This document shows, piece by piece, positions 50,785 through 62,488 of a stretch of 64,000 nucleotides of DNA (position 1 is its first letter; every line of letters begins with the position of its first letter). Source of the DNA: an uncultured Acholeplasmatales bacterium (GTDB lineage Bacteria > Bacillota_I > Bacilli_A > Acholeplasmatales > Anaeroplasmataceae). The translations under genes and the position numbers were made by a program. The notes below the pieces were generated by a model. It saw only the letters and a program-made list of their open reading frames with translations, ran no database searches and was not told the origin of the DNA. The stretch spans positions 124,001 through 188,000 of the forward strand of contig CALUXS010000001.1 in NCBI GenBank assembly GCA_944324805.1. Direction: 5' to 3'.

Positions 50785-52660
50785 AACAACAAAAAATAAA
50801 AAAACGGATATAATGAAAAGATTAATACCATATATTTTTAAGCATTATAAACTTCAATGTATTTTAGTTGTAATCACAATTTTATTAACTTGCGTTGCAA
50901 GTATGTGTTCAACTTTCTTCATTAGCCTACTTATTGATAATTACATTACCCCTAATATCGGAAATGCAAATTATGATTCATGGCCATTAGTAAGAGCATT
51001 ATTGATTTTTGGTTCTATATATATGGTTGGTGTAATATCATCATGGATATATACTAATTTAATGGTTGTAGTTACACAAGGAACATTGAAATATTTACGT
51101 GATGATTTATTTAAACATATGGAAAGTTTGCCAATAAGCTTTTTTGATTGGAATACTCATGGTAATTTAATGAGTTATTATACAAATGATGTTGAAGCAA
51201 TGCGTCAAATGATTAGTCAAAGTTTCCCACAATTAATTAACTCTGCAATTACTGTAATTGGTGTTTTCTGTTTTATGGTTTATTATTCATGGCTTTTGAC
51301 ATTAGTTGTAATTGTTATTTTAATAATTATGATTATTATTATTAATACAATTGGTGTTAAAAGTACTAGATTTTTCATTGCTAAACAAAAAGCTCTTGGT
51401 GAAACTAATGGTTACATAGAGGAAATGATAGAGGGACAAAAAGTTATTAAGGTATTTTGTCATGAGGAGAAGGCTATTGAAAATTTTGATAAGATAAATT
51501 TAGCCTTAGAAAAAACTGATGCTTCTGCGAATATGTTTGCTAGTATTTTGATGCCTATTATGAATAATATTGGTTTTGCTACATATGCAATTATGGCATT
51601 GCTTGGCGGTGTTCTAATCGCAAATAATATTAATATTGGCTTTGTTCCTTTGACTCCTGGTGTTTTAGTATCATTTATAATGTTCACACGTTCATTCATT
51701 AACCCAATAGCTCAATTCTCAATGCAAATGAATTCTATTGCAATGGGACTTGCAGGTACTGAAAGAGTATTTGAATTAATGGATATGGAAAGTGAAGTTG
51801 ACAATGGCTATGTTACTTTAATTCATGGTAAAAAACAAGGTGAGGAATATGTTGAAAGTAATGATGCTGATGCAGTATGGGTTTGGAGACATCCACATGA
51901 AGATGGAACTATTACTTTTGAACCTTTAAGAGGTGATGTTAGATTCTTTGATGTTGATTTCTCATATAAACCTAACAAGGTAATTTTACACAACGTTTCT
52001 TTATATGCAAAGCCAGGTCAAAAAATTGCCTTTGTAGGTGCAACAGGTGCCGGAAAGACGACTATCACTAACTTGATTAATCGTTTTTATGATATAGCTG
52101 ATGGAAAAATTCGCTACGATAATATAAATATTAATAAGATTAAAAAAGCAGACTTACGTCGTTCATTAGGTATTGTTTTACAAGATACACATTTATTTAC
52201 AGGTACAATTGCAGAAAATATTGCTTATGGTAAGCCAGATGCAACTAGAGAAGAAATAGAAAATGCTGCAAAACTTGCAAATGCTGATAGCTTTATTAAA
52301 CATTTACCTTTAGGTTATGATACTTTACTTACAAATGATGGTGAAGGATTAAGTCAAGGAGAACGTCAATTACTTGCAATTGCAAGAGCAGCTATTTGTA
52401 ATCCTCCTGTACTGATTTTAGATGAGGCGACATCTTCAATTGATACTAGAACTGAAAAAATAATTCAAGAAGCAATGGATAAACTTATGGCAGGTAGAAC
52501 AGTATTTGTTATTGCACATCGTCTTTCTACTGTAAGAAATTCCGATGCTATTATGGTTTTAAGCCACGGTCGTATCATTGAACGTGGTAGTCATGAGGAA
52601 TTAATTGCTCAAAAAGGTGAATATTATCAACTATATACAGGTGCTTTTGAATTAGAATAG
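50774..52660 (+). CDS. ABC exporter half-transporter, catalytic partner
   Basis: 628 aa: membrane domain (about 20-330), a linker insertion of about 40 residues rich in acidic residues and Trp (VWVWRHPHEDG), then ATPase with Walker A GATGAGKTT, Q-loop LQDTHLF, variant signature LSQGERQL, Walker B VLILDEA with catalytic Glu and H-loop IAHRLS. ATG 50774 is chosen because a GGTGG site lies about 8 bases upstream and the product starts with a basic MKNRTTKNKK; the upstream start at 50732 would add 14 residues in the neighbour's coding region. Confidence 0.93.
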   Translation: MKNRTTKNKKTDIMKRLIPYIFKHYKLQCILVVITILLTCVASMCSTFFISLLIDNYITPNIGNANYDSWPLVRALLIFGSIYMVGVISSWIYTNLMVVVTQGTLKYLRDDLFKHMESLPISFFDWNTHGNLMSYYTNDVEAMRQMISQSFPQLINSAITVIGVFCFMVYYSWLLTLVVIVILIIMIIIINTIGVKSTRFFIAKQKALGETNGYIEEMIEGQKVIKVFCHEEKAIENFDKINLALEKTDASANMFASILMPIMNNIGFATYAIMALLGGVLIANNINIGFVPLTPGVLVSFIMFTRSFINPIAQFSMQMNSIAMGLAGTERVFELMDMESEVDNGYVTLIHGKKQGEEYVESNDADAVWVWRHPHEDGTITFEPLRGDVRFFDVDFSYKPNKVILHNVSLYAKPGQKIAFVGATGAGKTTITNLINRFYDIADGKIRYDNININKIKKADLRRSLGIVLQDTHLFTGTIAENIAYGKPDATREEIENAAKLANADSFIKHLPLGYDTLLTNDGEGLSQGERQLLAIARAAICNPPVLILDEATSSIDTRTEKIIQEAMDKLMAGRTVFVIAHRLSTVRNSDAIMVLSHGRIIERGSHEELIAQKGEYYQLYTGAFELE

Positions 52661-52664
52661 TACT

Positions 52665-52755
52665 AAAGAGATTAGATTTATATGAATCATTGCTACTTTA
52701 TAGCGAAATGACTTTAAAGTTATAAATGGTTCACTATAAATCTATCTTTTTTTTA
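52665..52755 (+). ncRNA. Structured element or complex terminator upstream of ftsZ
   Basis: An outer helix pairs AGATTTATA (52674-52682) with TATAAATCT (52735-52743) and continues inward as TGAA/TTCA and CAT/ATG with one bulge and a G-U pair. The 34-base apical part holds two further small hairpins, GCTA-CTTTA-TAGC and the palindrome ACTTTAAAGT, giving a three-way-junction look. A run of about eight T residues follows, so it can end the ABC operon transcript. Confidence 0.55.
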
Positions 52756-52789
52756 TTTAAATTTAGGTTGTAAAACAATTCATTATGCC

Positions 52790-52818
52790 TTGAAAAAAAA
52801 GTATATATAGGGTAAAAT
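52790..52818 (+). promoter_or_regulatory. SigA-type promoter for ftsZ
   Basis: TTGAAA (52790-52795), 17-base spacer, TAAAAT (52813-52818), about 30 bases before AGGAGG and ATG 52856. Confidence 0.72.
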
Positions 52819-52855
52819 ATTAAATACGGGTTGAATGTTTTTAGGAGGTTTTTAT

Positions 52856-54064
52856 ATGATCTTTGACGATATAGATATTAATATTAGTACCAAGCCAGTC
52901 ATAAGAGTAGTTGGTGTTGGTGGAGCAGGTGGAAATGCTGTCGATCGTATGATTGAAAATGATGTTCGCGGTGTTGAATTTATTGCGGTAAATACAGATG
53001 CTCAAGATTTAAGAGAATCAAAAGCTATGAATAGGATTTTAATAGGACGCCAAACAACAAATGGTCTTGGTGCAGGTGCTGTACCTGATGTTGGTAAAGC
53101 TGCTGCTTTAGAAAGTGAAGACGATATTAGGGAATCTTTGAGAGGTGCGCAAATGGTCTTTATCGCTGCAGGTATGGGCGGTGGAACTGGTACTGGCGCA
53201 GCTCCTGTTATTGCTAAAATATCAAAAGAACTTGGCTGCTTAACAGTTGGAATTGTTACAAAACCATTCGTTTTTGAAGGACCTGAAAGAATGCAAAGGG
53301 CAATTGCAGGTTTACAAGAATTAAAGCCATATGTTGATACTTTAATTGTTATTCCTAATGAACGATTAAGAGCTATTGTTGATGTATCTACATCTATTTT
53401 AGAAGCCTTTAGAGAAGCTGATAACATACTAAGACAAGGTGTGCAAGGAATTGCTGAATTAATTTCAGTTCCAGGCCTAATTAATGTCGATTTCGCTGAT
53501 GTTAGAACAGTTATGAAAGACAAAGGTACTGCATTGATGGGAATTGGTACAGGACGTGGTGCAAATCGTGCAGTTGAGGCTGCTCGTCGTGCTATTCATT
53601 CTAATTTACTTGAAGTAAGTATAGATGGTGCTACTAATGCTATTGTAAATATTTCTGCTTCAGAGGCACTTACTTTAAACGAGACTGAACTTGCAATCAA
53701 TGAAATTAGAAGTAGTTGTGATAAAAATTTAAGTATTATTTATGGTACTGCGATAAACAATGATTTAGGAGATGAACTTGTAGTTACTGTTATTGCTACA
53801 GGTTATGAGTTAAAGGCTAAGGAAAGCGGTATAGAAGATATTGCTAGTGAGATATTTAAAAATATTAGTCAAGAAAATATTTCTATATCACCAGAAGACT
53901 ATCACTTATCAGCAGACGATGATGAAGAAGAGGAAGAAGAAACAAACATTTTCTTAACACGTAGTCAACTTCGTCAACAAAAAAAGGAAGAAAAGCGTAA
54001 AGAAAAGAAGCAGCAAACTTCTCCTACAAGAACTAATTTGCCATCTTGGTTAAAACGTAATTAA
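52856..54064 (+). CDS. ftsZ: Cell division protein FtsZ
   Basis: Tubulin-like GTPase that forms the division ring. GTP-binding signature GMGGGTGTG (residues 106-114), [14 protein letters not shown], the T7-loop region [13 protein letters not shown], and a C-terminal tail ending in LPSWLKRN, the short peptide that docks partners. Length 402 aa. The acidic/basic linker (EEEEEE, then [12 protein letters not shown]) is typical. ATG 52856 has AGGAGG upstream. It stands alone with its own promoter rather than after ftsA in a division-wall cluster. Confidence 0.98.
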   Translation: MIFDDIDINISTKPVIRVVGVGGAGGNAVDRMIENDVRGVEFIAVNTDAQDLRESKAMNRILIGRQTTNGLGAGAVPDVGKAAALESEDDIRESLRGAQMVFIAAGMGGGTGTGAAPVIAKISKELGCLTVGIVTKPFVFEGPERMQRAIAGLQELKPYVDTLIVIPNERLRAIVDVSTSILEAFREADNILRQGVQGIAELISVPGLINVDFADVRTVMKDKGTALMGIGTGRGANRAVEAARRAIHSNLLEVSIDGATNAIVNISASEALTLNETELAINEIRSSCDKNLSIIYGTAINNDLGDELVVTVIATGYELKAKESGIEDIASEIFKNISQENISISPEDYHLSADDDEEEEEETNIFLTRSQLRQQKKEEKRKEKKQQTSPTRTNLPSWLKRN

Positions 54065-54066
54065 AT

Positions 54067-54106
54067 TTAAAAAGCATAGTTTCTTTAACGAAACTATGCT
54101 TTTTAT
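54067..54106. terminator. Bidirectional terminator between ftsZ and the coiled-coil gene
   Basis: Stem AAAAGCATAGTTTC / GAAACTATGCTTTT (54070-54083 with 54090-54103), loop TTTAAC, T-runs on both strands. Confidence 0.92.
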
Positions 54107-57100
54107 TTAGCATCTATATCTAGATTTCTTTTTACCTTTTGGATATTACGGTTATGATTTATACGTTCTTCAAGTAGACTTTTAGTATTGTCAGTAATAA
54201 TCTTAATTCTTTCAGATTGATATTTATGTCTAAGCTCTTGGATTTCCTTTTTACTTTGCTCTTTAATTAAGTCAATTCTAGAATCTTTATCTTGATTTTG
54301 CTTCTTAATTTCTGCAATATTTCTTTTTTCAATATTAGGAAGATTGTTTAAATCATTTTGCTTTCTTCTAATATACATAAGAGTATTATTAGATGAAGTT
54401 TTTTTAGCATTATTTGTAGAAGATGTTAAGGCATAATAGTCATGCCAATATTTAACTTCGGTTTCTCGCATTAAGTTATCAGCATTATTCATCAAATATT
54501 GAATATTTTTACTGATAGCCCAAATGTCTTGGTGAAATTTTCTTTTTGTAGCTAAAAAAGCAATCTCATCATTTCTAGCTTTTTCCTTATGGATAGAATA
54601 AATATATTTATTATTCACCTTATGCATAGAATCTGCATTTTCTATTAGTTTTTTCGCCATTGCAACTTCTTGTTTTAGATTAGATAGCTTAGTTTTATAT
54701 CTTTTTTCACGAGCTTTTAATTCTTTATTAAGTGTATGAACATATTTTTTTAGTGTTGATTTAAATTCATACATAACATTTTTTTGTGTGTGATTGAACT
54801 CATATTCATTTTCTTTTTTAAAATTATTAAAAATATTTAAATAGTTATTAAATGTATTTACTAGTAAAGTTTCAATTTTTTTATTAAGCTTCGCGCTTTC
54901 TCTAGCTAAATTATTTTGAATAAAGATTGAAGAAGCAAAATATGCTTTTTTAAGTTTGTTTATAAATTTTTTCTTATACTTATTAGTATTTTCAGATAAT
55001 GAATAATAACTAGAATATTCAATTCGTCTTTGCTTTTCAAAATTCTTGTCTTCAATTTGAAATTTCTTATCTAACTGACTAAGTTTAATAGTATTGTCTT
55101 TTAAAACTTCTTGAAAATATGATATCTTCTTATTAATTTTATCAGTAGAAGAACGTGTAGATTTTAAATGTTGCTTCAATTGATAAAAATCCATATTTGT
55201 AAAACGAGTTACAATAGATAGGTTAGCATTTTTTTGTTTCAAACTATCAATTATTTCATTTTCAGTATCTTTTAATTTACACTTTGTATCTTCATATTTT
55301 GCGATAGTTTCTTTAATCAATTTAATATTTGAATTTAATTGATTTTTTTCCTCTTGATAACGCTCAATATTTGAATTGTGTAACGTCTCAAATTTACTAT
55401 TTGTCACAGAATAAATTCTATTCTTGATAATATTATTTGTTAAGCTAGCAAAATCATTTATTAGTCTAATTTGAAAAGATGAAACTGCTGAAATTATTTC
55501 TTTAGCAATAGTACCTTTGTTTGCATTTTCTAAGTGGTAATTTTTATCAAGGCACAAAAGCATTTCTAAAATATAAGAATTAGTAGCTTTTAAAACTTGA
55601 TAAATAAAATTGCCAACATTAGCAATACTAAGTGCATCGAAGCGGAAGTTTTTACGTAAACCTGTCACTTTAGCTAGACTAAGATTCTTTTTATATTGAA
55701 CATTTTCTAAAAGATGTTCAAACCTCTTTTTGTATCTATGTATTTCAATTTGATAATTAAAAGGCGCCTCATTGTAACTGAAATTAGTATATAATGATGT
55801 TTCATTAGCATTTTCCTTTTGAATTAAGTAATCAAGTTTTTCCTTTATTAATGCCTTATTTCTTATAGAAATATTTTTGGCAATAAGAATCTGATATTCT
55901 GTTTGTGCAAGATTAAAATTATTTAGAAGCTTGTTTTTATCAAGTTCTAGCATTGTTACAACTCTCTTTAATTCAGAGTTTGCTTTTGAAATTTTTAAGT
56001 CTTTTGTTCGTCTAATTTCAGCTAAATCGGTAATTAATTGATAATCGTGTTCAAGAATATCAACATCATTTTTGATTTTTGCAATTTTAATTTGGTAATC
56101 AATTGTTATTTTTTCATTTTCTCTTTGCAATTTTTCAACGTTAGTCAAAGATGTTTTTCTAGCATTATTAGCCTCTTTTTCAAATTCAATATCAATAGCA
56201 GCAGAACGATTTGCCTCTTGTTTAACAATGAAAGAATGAAGAAGTTGGATACTTGCTTTTTGACTCTCATATTCTAAAGTTGCAATCTCTATTTCATAAT
56301 TTTTATTGATTTCAGCTAAATTTTTTTCGATTTTAATTTTCTTAGTATTGAATTCATAATTATCTTCAAAAAGCTTAATTTGATTTTTAAAGTCTAACTT
56401 TAAAGTATCTAATTTATCATAATAACTTTCTAGCTTTAGGCAATATAATTTATTTTTTGCTTTTCTAACAGCTCTAGTCTCTGAAGCATCAACCTTATTT
56501 TGTTTACTTATAAAATCATTTAGCTCATATAAACAAGAATAGTATGAATAATAATGATTTCTAGTGTAATCTTCGACATTGTTTTTATACTCTTTAGTTA
56601 AAAATTCATCATCGTTATCTAGGCTTACTAACTTTTTGGCAAAATCTTCCATAATGCTTTTAGTTTTTTTATTGAAAGCAGCTTGATATTGGTTTTCTTG
56701 AATTTGCAAATCACTTATTTTTATGTTGTTTTTATCCTTTTCAAGATAATTTTTCTTATTTTTAGCACTAGTTAATTCTTTTATTTTACTATTTAAAATG
56801 ACAGATTCAGAAAGAATCTTACTTTTTAATGTCTCTTGTTTTTGTGATAATTCATTTTCAATTTCTCTAATTTTGTCTTTTAATTTTGCGATTTGACTTT
56901 TAATTTGCATTAATCTTGTGTTATCATTTTCATCCTGAATAACTGTTTTTCTTGAGTTTTCAGCATGAAATTTTTCTATTTGTTTTTGTGAAGCAAAGTT
57001 TGCTTTGTTAATCATAAATGAGTAATTTGTTTCACTAGAAACATGTTTGTTTTTGTAAAAAATAGTATTTAAATCTAAAGCTTGATCAATTACTTTTATA

Positions 57101-57498
57101 TTTTGTTTTAAAAGAGCAGTTTCTTTTAAATATGATTCATTAGAATCATTAAGATCTTGATTTAGTCTAGATTTTAAAAAAGATATTTGTTTTTGTATTT
57201 TTTGAATTTCTTTATCGTGAATATTAGTAATATTTGTTTGTTTTTTGTTATAGTTATTTTTTAAATCTAAAATATTTTTTTGTAACTTTTGTTGATCTGC
57301 ATTTTTTTTATTCAAATAACGTTCATAAAAAGAAGAATAGTTTGAGTTTTTTTCAACAAAAAAATCATAGAAATTTGTTGTGATTTGAGTTAATTCCAAT
57401 CGTGCCTCTTTTGATAAAAGAAAAGAATTGTTTGTTCGTAAATTGATAATTTTAGCGATATTTAATTTTAAATCGTTGGCTATATCAATATAACTCAT
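54103..57498 (-). CDS. Giant cytoplasmic coiled-coil protein, unknown function
   Basis: 1131 aa, Lys/Glu/Asn-rich, with no signal peptide, membrane helix, P-loop or recognised catalytic motif. Nearly the whole length consists of heptad-like stretches (for example KLKDKIREIENELSQKQETL and LKAREKRYKTKLSNLKQEVA), broken by a less charged middle (about residues 590-720, with FRFDALSIANVGNFIYQVLKATNSYILEMLL) that may be a globular or tethering domain. It resembles SMC-, filament- or tether-like proteins in composition only. AGAGGAG precedes the ATG. It is monocistronic, convergent with ftsZ and divergent from the methyltransferase gene. A structural role in cell shape or division is a guess. Confidence 0.8.
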   Translation of the reverse strand: MSYIDIANDLKLNIAKIINLRTNNSFLLSKEARLELTQITTNFYDFFVEKNSNYSSFYERYLNKKNADQQKLQKNILDLKNNYNKKQTNITNIHDKEIQKIQKQISFLKSRLNQDLNDSNESYLKETALLKQNIKVIDQALDLNTIFYKNKHVSSETNYSFMINKANFASQKQIEKFHAENSRKTVIQDENDNTRLMQIKSQIAKLKDKIREIENELSQKQETLKSKILSESVILNSKIKELTSAKNKKNYLEKDKNNIKISDLQIQENQYQAAFNKKTKSIMEDFAKKLVSLDNDDEFLTKEYKNNVEDYTRNHYYSYYSCLYELNDFISKQNKVDASETRAVRKAKNKLYCLKLESYYDKLDTLKLDFKNQIKLFEDNYEFNTKKIKIEKNLAEINKNYEIEIATLEYESQKASIQLLHSFIVKQEANRSAAIDIEFEKEANNARKTSLTNVEKLQRENEKITIDYQIKIAKIKNDVDILEHDYQLITDLAEIRRTKDLKISKANSELKRVVTMLELDKNKLLNNFNLAQTEYQILIAKNISIRNKALIKEKLDYLIQKENANETSLYTNFSYNEAPFNYQIEIHRYKKRFEHLLENVQYKKNLSLAKVTGLRKNFRFDALSIANVGNFIYQVLKATNSYILEMLLCLDKNYHLENANKGTIAKEIISAVSSFQIRLINDFASLTNNIIKNRIYSVTNSKFETLHNSNIERYQEEKNQLNSNIKLIKETIAKYEDTKCKLKDTENEIIDSLKQKNANLSIVTRFTNMDFYQLKQHLKSTRSSTDKINKKISYFQEVLKDNTIKLSQLDKKFQIEDKNFEKQRRIEYSSYYSLSENTNKYKKKFINKLKKAYFASSIFIQNNLARESAKLNKKIETLLVNTFNNYLNIFNNFKKENEYEFNHTQKNVMYEFKSTLKKYVHTLNKELKAREKRYKTKLSNLKQEVAMAKKLIENADSMHKVNNKYIYSIHKEKARNDEIAFLATKRKFHQDIWAISKNIQYLMNNADNLMRETEVKYWHDYYALTSSTNNAKKTSSNNTLMYIRRKQNDLNNLPNIEKRNIAEIKKQNQDKDSRIDLIKEQSKKEIQELRHKYQSERIKIITDNTKSLLEERINHNRNIQKVKRNLDIDAK

Positions 57499-57571
57499 AT
57501 ATATCTCCTCTTTCCTAAGTCATAATATTATTATATAATATTTTTGTTTTATAGCAAAGGGGGAAGCTCTT

Positions 57572-58168
57572 ATGTTTTGTGAATTTTGTCAAACTAGTTT
57601 AGAAAACAAATACTTGTTCAAAGAAGAATATTGCTATTGTCCAAAATGTAGGCATTTAATTAAGTTAAAAATGGCTTCTATAGAAGAACAAAAGATACGC
57701 TATGATGCACATATTTGTGATGTAAATTATCACAAATATATGGCAAATGTGTATAATGCTATTAAACCTTTTATAGTTGGTAAATCTATATTAGACTATG
57801 GGTGTGGAAAAGTTAAAGCATTAGAAAAAATGCTTAAAATTGATAAATATGATGCATATAGCTATGATTTGTTTTATTATCCAAAATTAGTAAAAAAATT
57901 ATATGATACGATAATTTTAATAGAGGTTATTGAGCATATTGAAGATACAAATTATATTTTTAATCAGCTGATTAGTCTTCTAAATAGTGGTGGTAGAATA
58001 ATTATTATGACTAATTTTCTACCAAATAATTTCGAAAATTGGTGGTATTTAAGAGATATAACCCATGTTAATTTTTATAGTTTAGAATTTTTTAATCGAT
58101 TAGCTTCATATTATAATTTACAGATAATATTTTGTGATGATAAAAATCTTATTATATTACAAAAATGA
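57572..58168 (+). CDS. Class I SAM-dependent methyltransferase with zinc ribbon
   Basis: 198 aa. N-terminal CEFC / CPKC zinc ribbon (residues 3-6 and about 24-27), then a methyltransferase core with SAM motif ILDYGCGK, IEVIEHIED and the HVNFYSLEFF segment found in Methyltransf_23 type enzymes. Many with this layout act on sugars, quinones or lipids; substrate unknown. A GGGGGAAG-like ribosome binding site precedes ATG 57572. It ends in TGA just before the ruvA promoter. Confidence 0.82.
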   Translation: MFCEFCQTSLENKYLFKEEYCYCPKCRHLIKLKMASIEEQKIRYDAHICDVNYHKYMANVYNAIKPFIVGKSILDYGCGKVKALEKMLKIDKYDAYSYDLFYYPKLVKKLYDTIILIEVIEHIEDTNYIFNQLISLLNSGGRIIIMTNFLPNNFENWWYLRDITHVNFYSLEFFNRLASYYNLQIIFCDDKNLIILQK

Positions 58169-58178
58169 GGTATTATTA

Positions 58179-58207
58179 TTCAAAAAAACACTAAAATATG
58201 ATATAAT
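58179..58207 (+). promoter_or_regulatory. SigA-type promoter for the ruvA operon
   Basis: TTCAAA (58179-58184), 17-base spacer, TATAAT (58202-58207) with extended TGA, 17 bases before ATG 58224. Confidence 0.78.
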
Positions 58208-58223
58208 CAACCGGGTGAATTTT

Positions 58224-58781
58224 ATGTATGGATATATAAAAGGTATTATTACTAGGATAACTCCTAAAAATATAATTTGTGAAAATAATGGAATTGGATA
58301 TCTTATTACTGTTCCTAATCCTTATAGTTATAAGGAAAAAAATGAATATACAATATATACACATCAGTATGTAAGAGAAGATCAGATTGAACTTTATGGA
58401 TTTCTAAAAGAGGAAGAAAAGGAACTTTTTTTAAAGTTAATCTCAGTCAGTGGTATTGGACCTAAAAGTGCATTAAGTATTTTAGCAACTGGAAGTGTTA
58501 GAGAAATATGTGAAGCCATTGAGGCAAGAAATGATGTATACTTACGTAAATTTCCTGGAATTGGTCCAAAAGCAAGTCAGCAAATTATTTTAGATCTTAA
58601 AGGCAAGGTAAGCTTTGAACCAAGCGTTATCTCACCTGCTTCTAAGCTTGATGATGTTTGTGATGCATTAATTGCTTTAGGATATAGTAAGAAAGAAATA
58701 ACAAAGATTATTTCTAAATTAGATGCAAGTTTAGAAATTGCTGATTTAATAAAATTATCACTTAAATTATTAACAAAGTAG
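58224..58781 (+). CDS. ruvA: Holliday junction helicase subunit RuvA
   Basis: Binds Holliday junctions and loads RuvB. N-terminal OB fold starting [17 protein letters not shown], tandem helix-hairpin-helix motifs [14 protein letters not shown] and [16 protein letters not shown], and a C-terminal RuvB-binding domain ([17 protein letters not shown]). Length 185 aa is normal. ATG 58224 is right after GGGTGA; the frame stays open upstream to 58134 but the promoter lies within that stretch. Confidence 0.96.
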   Translation: MYGYIKGIITRITPKNIICENNGIGYLITVPNPYSYKEKNEYTIYTHQYVREDQIELYGFLKEEEKELFLKLISVSGIGPKSALSILATGSVREICEAIEARNDVYLRKFPGIGPKASQQIILDLKGKVSFEPSVISPASKLDDVCDALIALGYSKKEITKIISKLDASLEIADLIKLSLKLLTK

Positions 58782-58791
58782 GTGTTTTTGT

Positions 58792-59796
58792 GTGGAAGAA
58801 AGATTAGTAGATCCTAATCTTGAGCAAGGTGATGATACGCTTAGCTTAAGACCTGAAAAATTGAATGAATATATCGGTCAAGAAACAGTTAAGGAAAGTC
58901 TAGCAATTTATGTTAAAGCTGCTTTAGCAAGAAAAGAGAGTCTTGATCATGTTTTACTTTATGGACCTCCTGGTTTAGGTAAGACAACATTAGCTCAAAT
59001 AATTGCTAATGAACTTGGCGTAAATATGAAAGTTGTTAGCGGACCTTCAATTGAAAGAAGTGGCGATTTGGCCTCTATGCTTACACAATTAGAGGAGGGA
59101 GATGTACTTTTTATTGATGAAATTCATCGATTGCCTCGTTATGTTGAAGAAGTGCTTTATAGTGCGATGGAAGATTATGCGATTGATATTTTAATTGGTA
59201 AAGATAGTACAGCCAAAAGTATTAGAGTTGATTTACCTCCCTTTACTTTAGTTGGAGCAACTACGAGATATGGTGATTTATCCGCACCATTAAGAGATCG
59301 TTTTGGGGTTATTTTTCATTTGCAGTATTATACTGAAAATGAATTGTTTGAAATTGTAAAACGTACAGCTAGTGTATATGATACGAAAATAAGCATAGAA
59401 GCATGTCATGAGCTTGCAAGACGCAGTAGAGGAACGCCTAGAATTGCTAATAGATTATTTAGAAGAGTTAGAGATTTTGCTTGTGTAATGAATGAGGGAG
59501 AAATTGATTTAAATGTGTGCAAGTATGCATTAGAAAAACTTGGTGTAGACTCTAGTGGCCTAGATGCATCAGATCACAAATATTTACGTACGATTATTGA
59601 TGTTTATCATGGTGGTCCTGTTGGAGTTGAATCTTTGTCAGCTACACTTTCTGAGGAGGTACAAACACTAGAAGATGTATATGAACCTTATTTGTTACAA
59701 GAAGGGTTCATTAAGCGTTCAAATCGTGGAAGAATAGCTACAGAAAAAGCATATGAGCATTTACATATTTCTTACATGAAAGGATTGTTCAAATAA
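58792..59796 (+). CDS. ruvB: Holliday junction branch migration ATPase RuvB
   Basis: AAA+ motor of branch migration. Walker [10 protein letters not shown] (residues 58-66), Walker B FIDEIHRL, sensor 1 GATTRYG, arginine finger region APLRDRFG, and the C-terminal winged helix ([13 protein letters not shown]). Length 334 aa. The start is GTG 58792 with AGGTG upstream. It overlaps queA by one base (TAATG). Confidence 0.97.
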   Translation: MEERLVDPNLEQGDDTLSLRPEKLNEYIGQETVKESLAIYVKAALARKESLDHVLLYGPPGLGKTTLAQIIANELGVNMKVVSGPSIERSGDLASMLTQLEEGDVLFIDEIHRLPRYVEEVLYSAMEDYAIDILIGKDSTAKSIRVDLPPFTLVGATTRYGDLSAPLRDRFGVIFHLQYYTENELFEIVKRTASVYDTKISIEACHELARRSRGTPRIANRLFRRVRDFACVMNEGEIDLNVCKYALEKLGVDSSGLDASDHKYLRTIIDVYHGGPVGVESLSATLSEEVQTLEDVYEPYLLQEGFIKRSNRGRIATEKAYEHLHISYMKGLFK

Positions 59797-60833
59797 TGAT
59801 AAGAACAGAAGATTTTGATTATAATTTACCTGAGGAATTAATAGCCCAAACACCTTTAAAGGATAGAAGTACATCAAGACTCATGGTTTTGAATAAGAAT
59901 ACAGGAAAAATTTCTCACAAGCATTTTTATGATATAATTGACATTCTAAATGAAAATGATGTTTTAGTTATGAATGATACTAAGGTGTATCCTGCTAGAA
60001 TCTATGGTTTAAAAGAAGACACTAATGCGCTTATTGAACTTTTATTGTTAAAAGATTTAGGTGATAATGTTTGGGAATGCTTAGCAAAACCACAAAGAAG
60101 AGTTAAAATTGGAACAATAATAAACATTGGGGAAGGAAAAATTAGAGCTATTTGTGTTGCAAAATTTGATGAAGGAATTTGTCATTTTAGGCTTGAATAT
60201 AAAGGAATATTAATTGAAATTTTAGAAGCCTTAGGAGAAATGCCTCTACCACCATATATTCATGAAAAGCTAAAGGATGGAAGCCGTTATCAAACTGTTT
60301 ATGCAAAAAATTTAGGAAGTGCAGCAGCACCTACAGCAGGCCTACATTTTACAAACGAAATAATAGAAGCATTAAAGAAGAAGGGCGTTCAAATCCTATT
60401 TGTAACCTTACATGTTGGCTTAGGAACATTTAGACCTGTAAATGTTGAGGATGCAAGTAAACACAAGATGCATACAGAGTGGTATCATATTGATGCTAAA
60501 ACAGCTTCATTATTGAATGAGGCAAAGGCGAAAGGTAAGAGAATTATTGCAGTCGGTACAACTTCAGTAAGAACTCTTGAGTCAGCATACGATGATGGTT
60601 TTAAAGAAATTGCTGATAATACAAGCATTTTTATCTACCCTGGTTATAAGTTTAAGGTTGTTGATGCTTTAATTACTAATTTCCACTTACCAAAGTCAAC
60701 TTTGATTATGCTAGTCTCAGCTTTAGCAGGTAAAGAAAATATTTTAAATGCTTATAATGAAGCAGTAAAGGAAAAATATCGTTTCTTCTCGTTTGGAGAT
60801 GCAATGTTTATAGATAATAGTAGTGAGGTATAA
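59796..60833 (+). CDS. queA: S-adenosylmethionine:tRNA ribosyltransferase-isomerase QueA
   Basis: Adds the epoxycyclopentanediol precursor from SAM to preQ1 in tRNA, giving epoxyqueuosine. Family motifs: [24 protein letters not shown] near the N-terminus in part, [55 protein letters not shown] and [18 protein letters not shown]. Length 345 aa. Product is reduced by QueH (7971) after Tgt inserts preQ1. The order ruvA-ruvB-queA-tgt is conserved in Bacillota. Confidence 0.97.
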   Translation: MIRTEDFDYNLPEELIAQTPLKDRSTSRLMVLNKNTGKISHKHFYDIIDILNENDVLVMNDTKVYPARIYGLKEDTNALIELLLLKDLGDNVWECLAKPQRRVKIGTIINIGEGKIRAICVAKFDEGICHFRLEYKGILIEILEALGEMPLPPYIHEKLKDGSRYQTVYAKNLGSAAAPTAGLHFTNEIIEALKKKGVQILFVTLHVGLGTFRPVNVEDASKHKMHTEWYHIDAKTASLLNEAKAKGKRIIAVGTTSVRTLESAYDDGFKEIADNTSIFIYPGYKFKVVDALITNFHLPKSTLIMLVSALAGKENILNAYNEAVKEKYRFFSFGDAMFIDNSSEV

Positions 60834-60834
60834 G

Positions 60835-62477
<1,643 letters not shown>

Positions 62478-62488
62478 GAGAATATAAA

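Noticed and set aside
53002-53523. 173-codon open frame antisense to ftsZ
   Set aside because: It lies wholly inside the conserved FtsZ coding region, has no ribosome binding site, and its composition mirrors the codon pattern of the sense strand.
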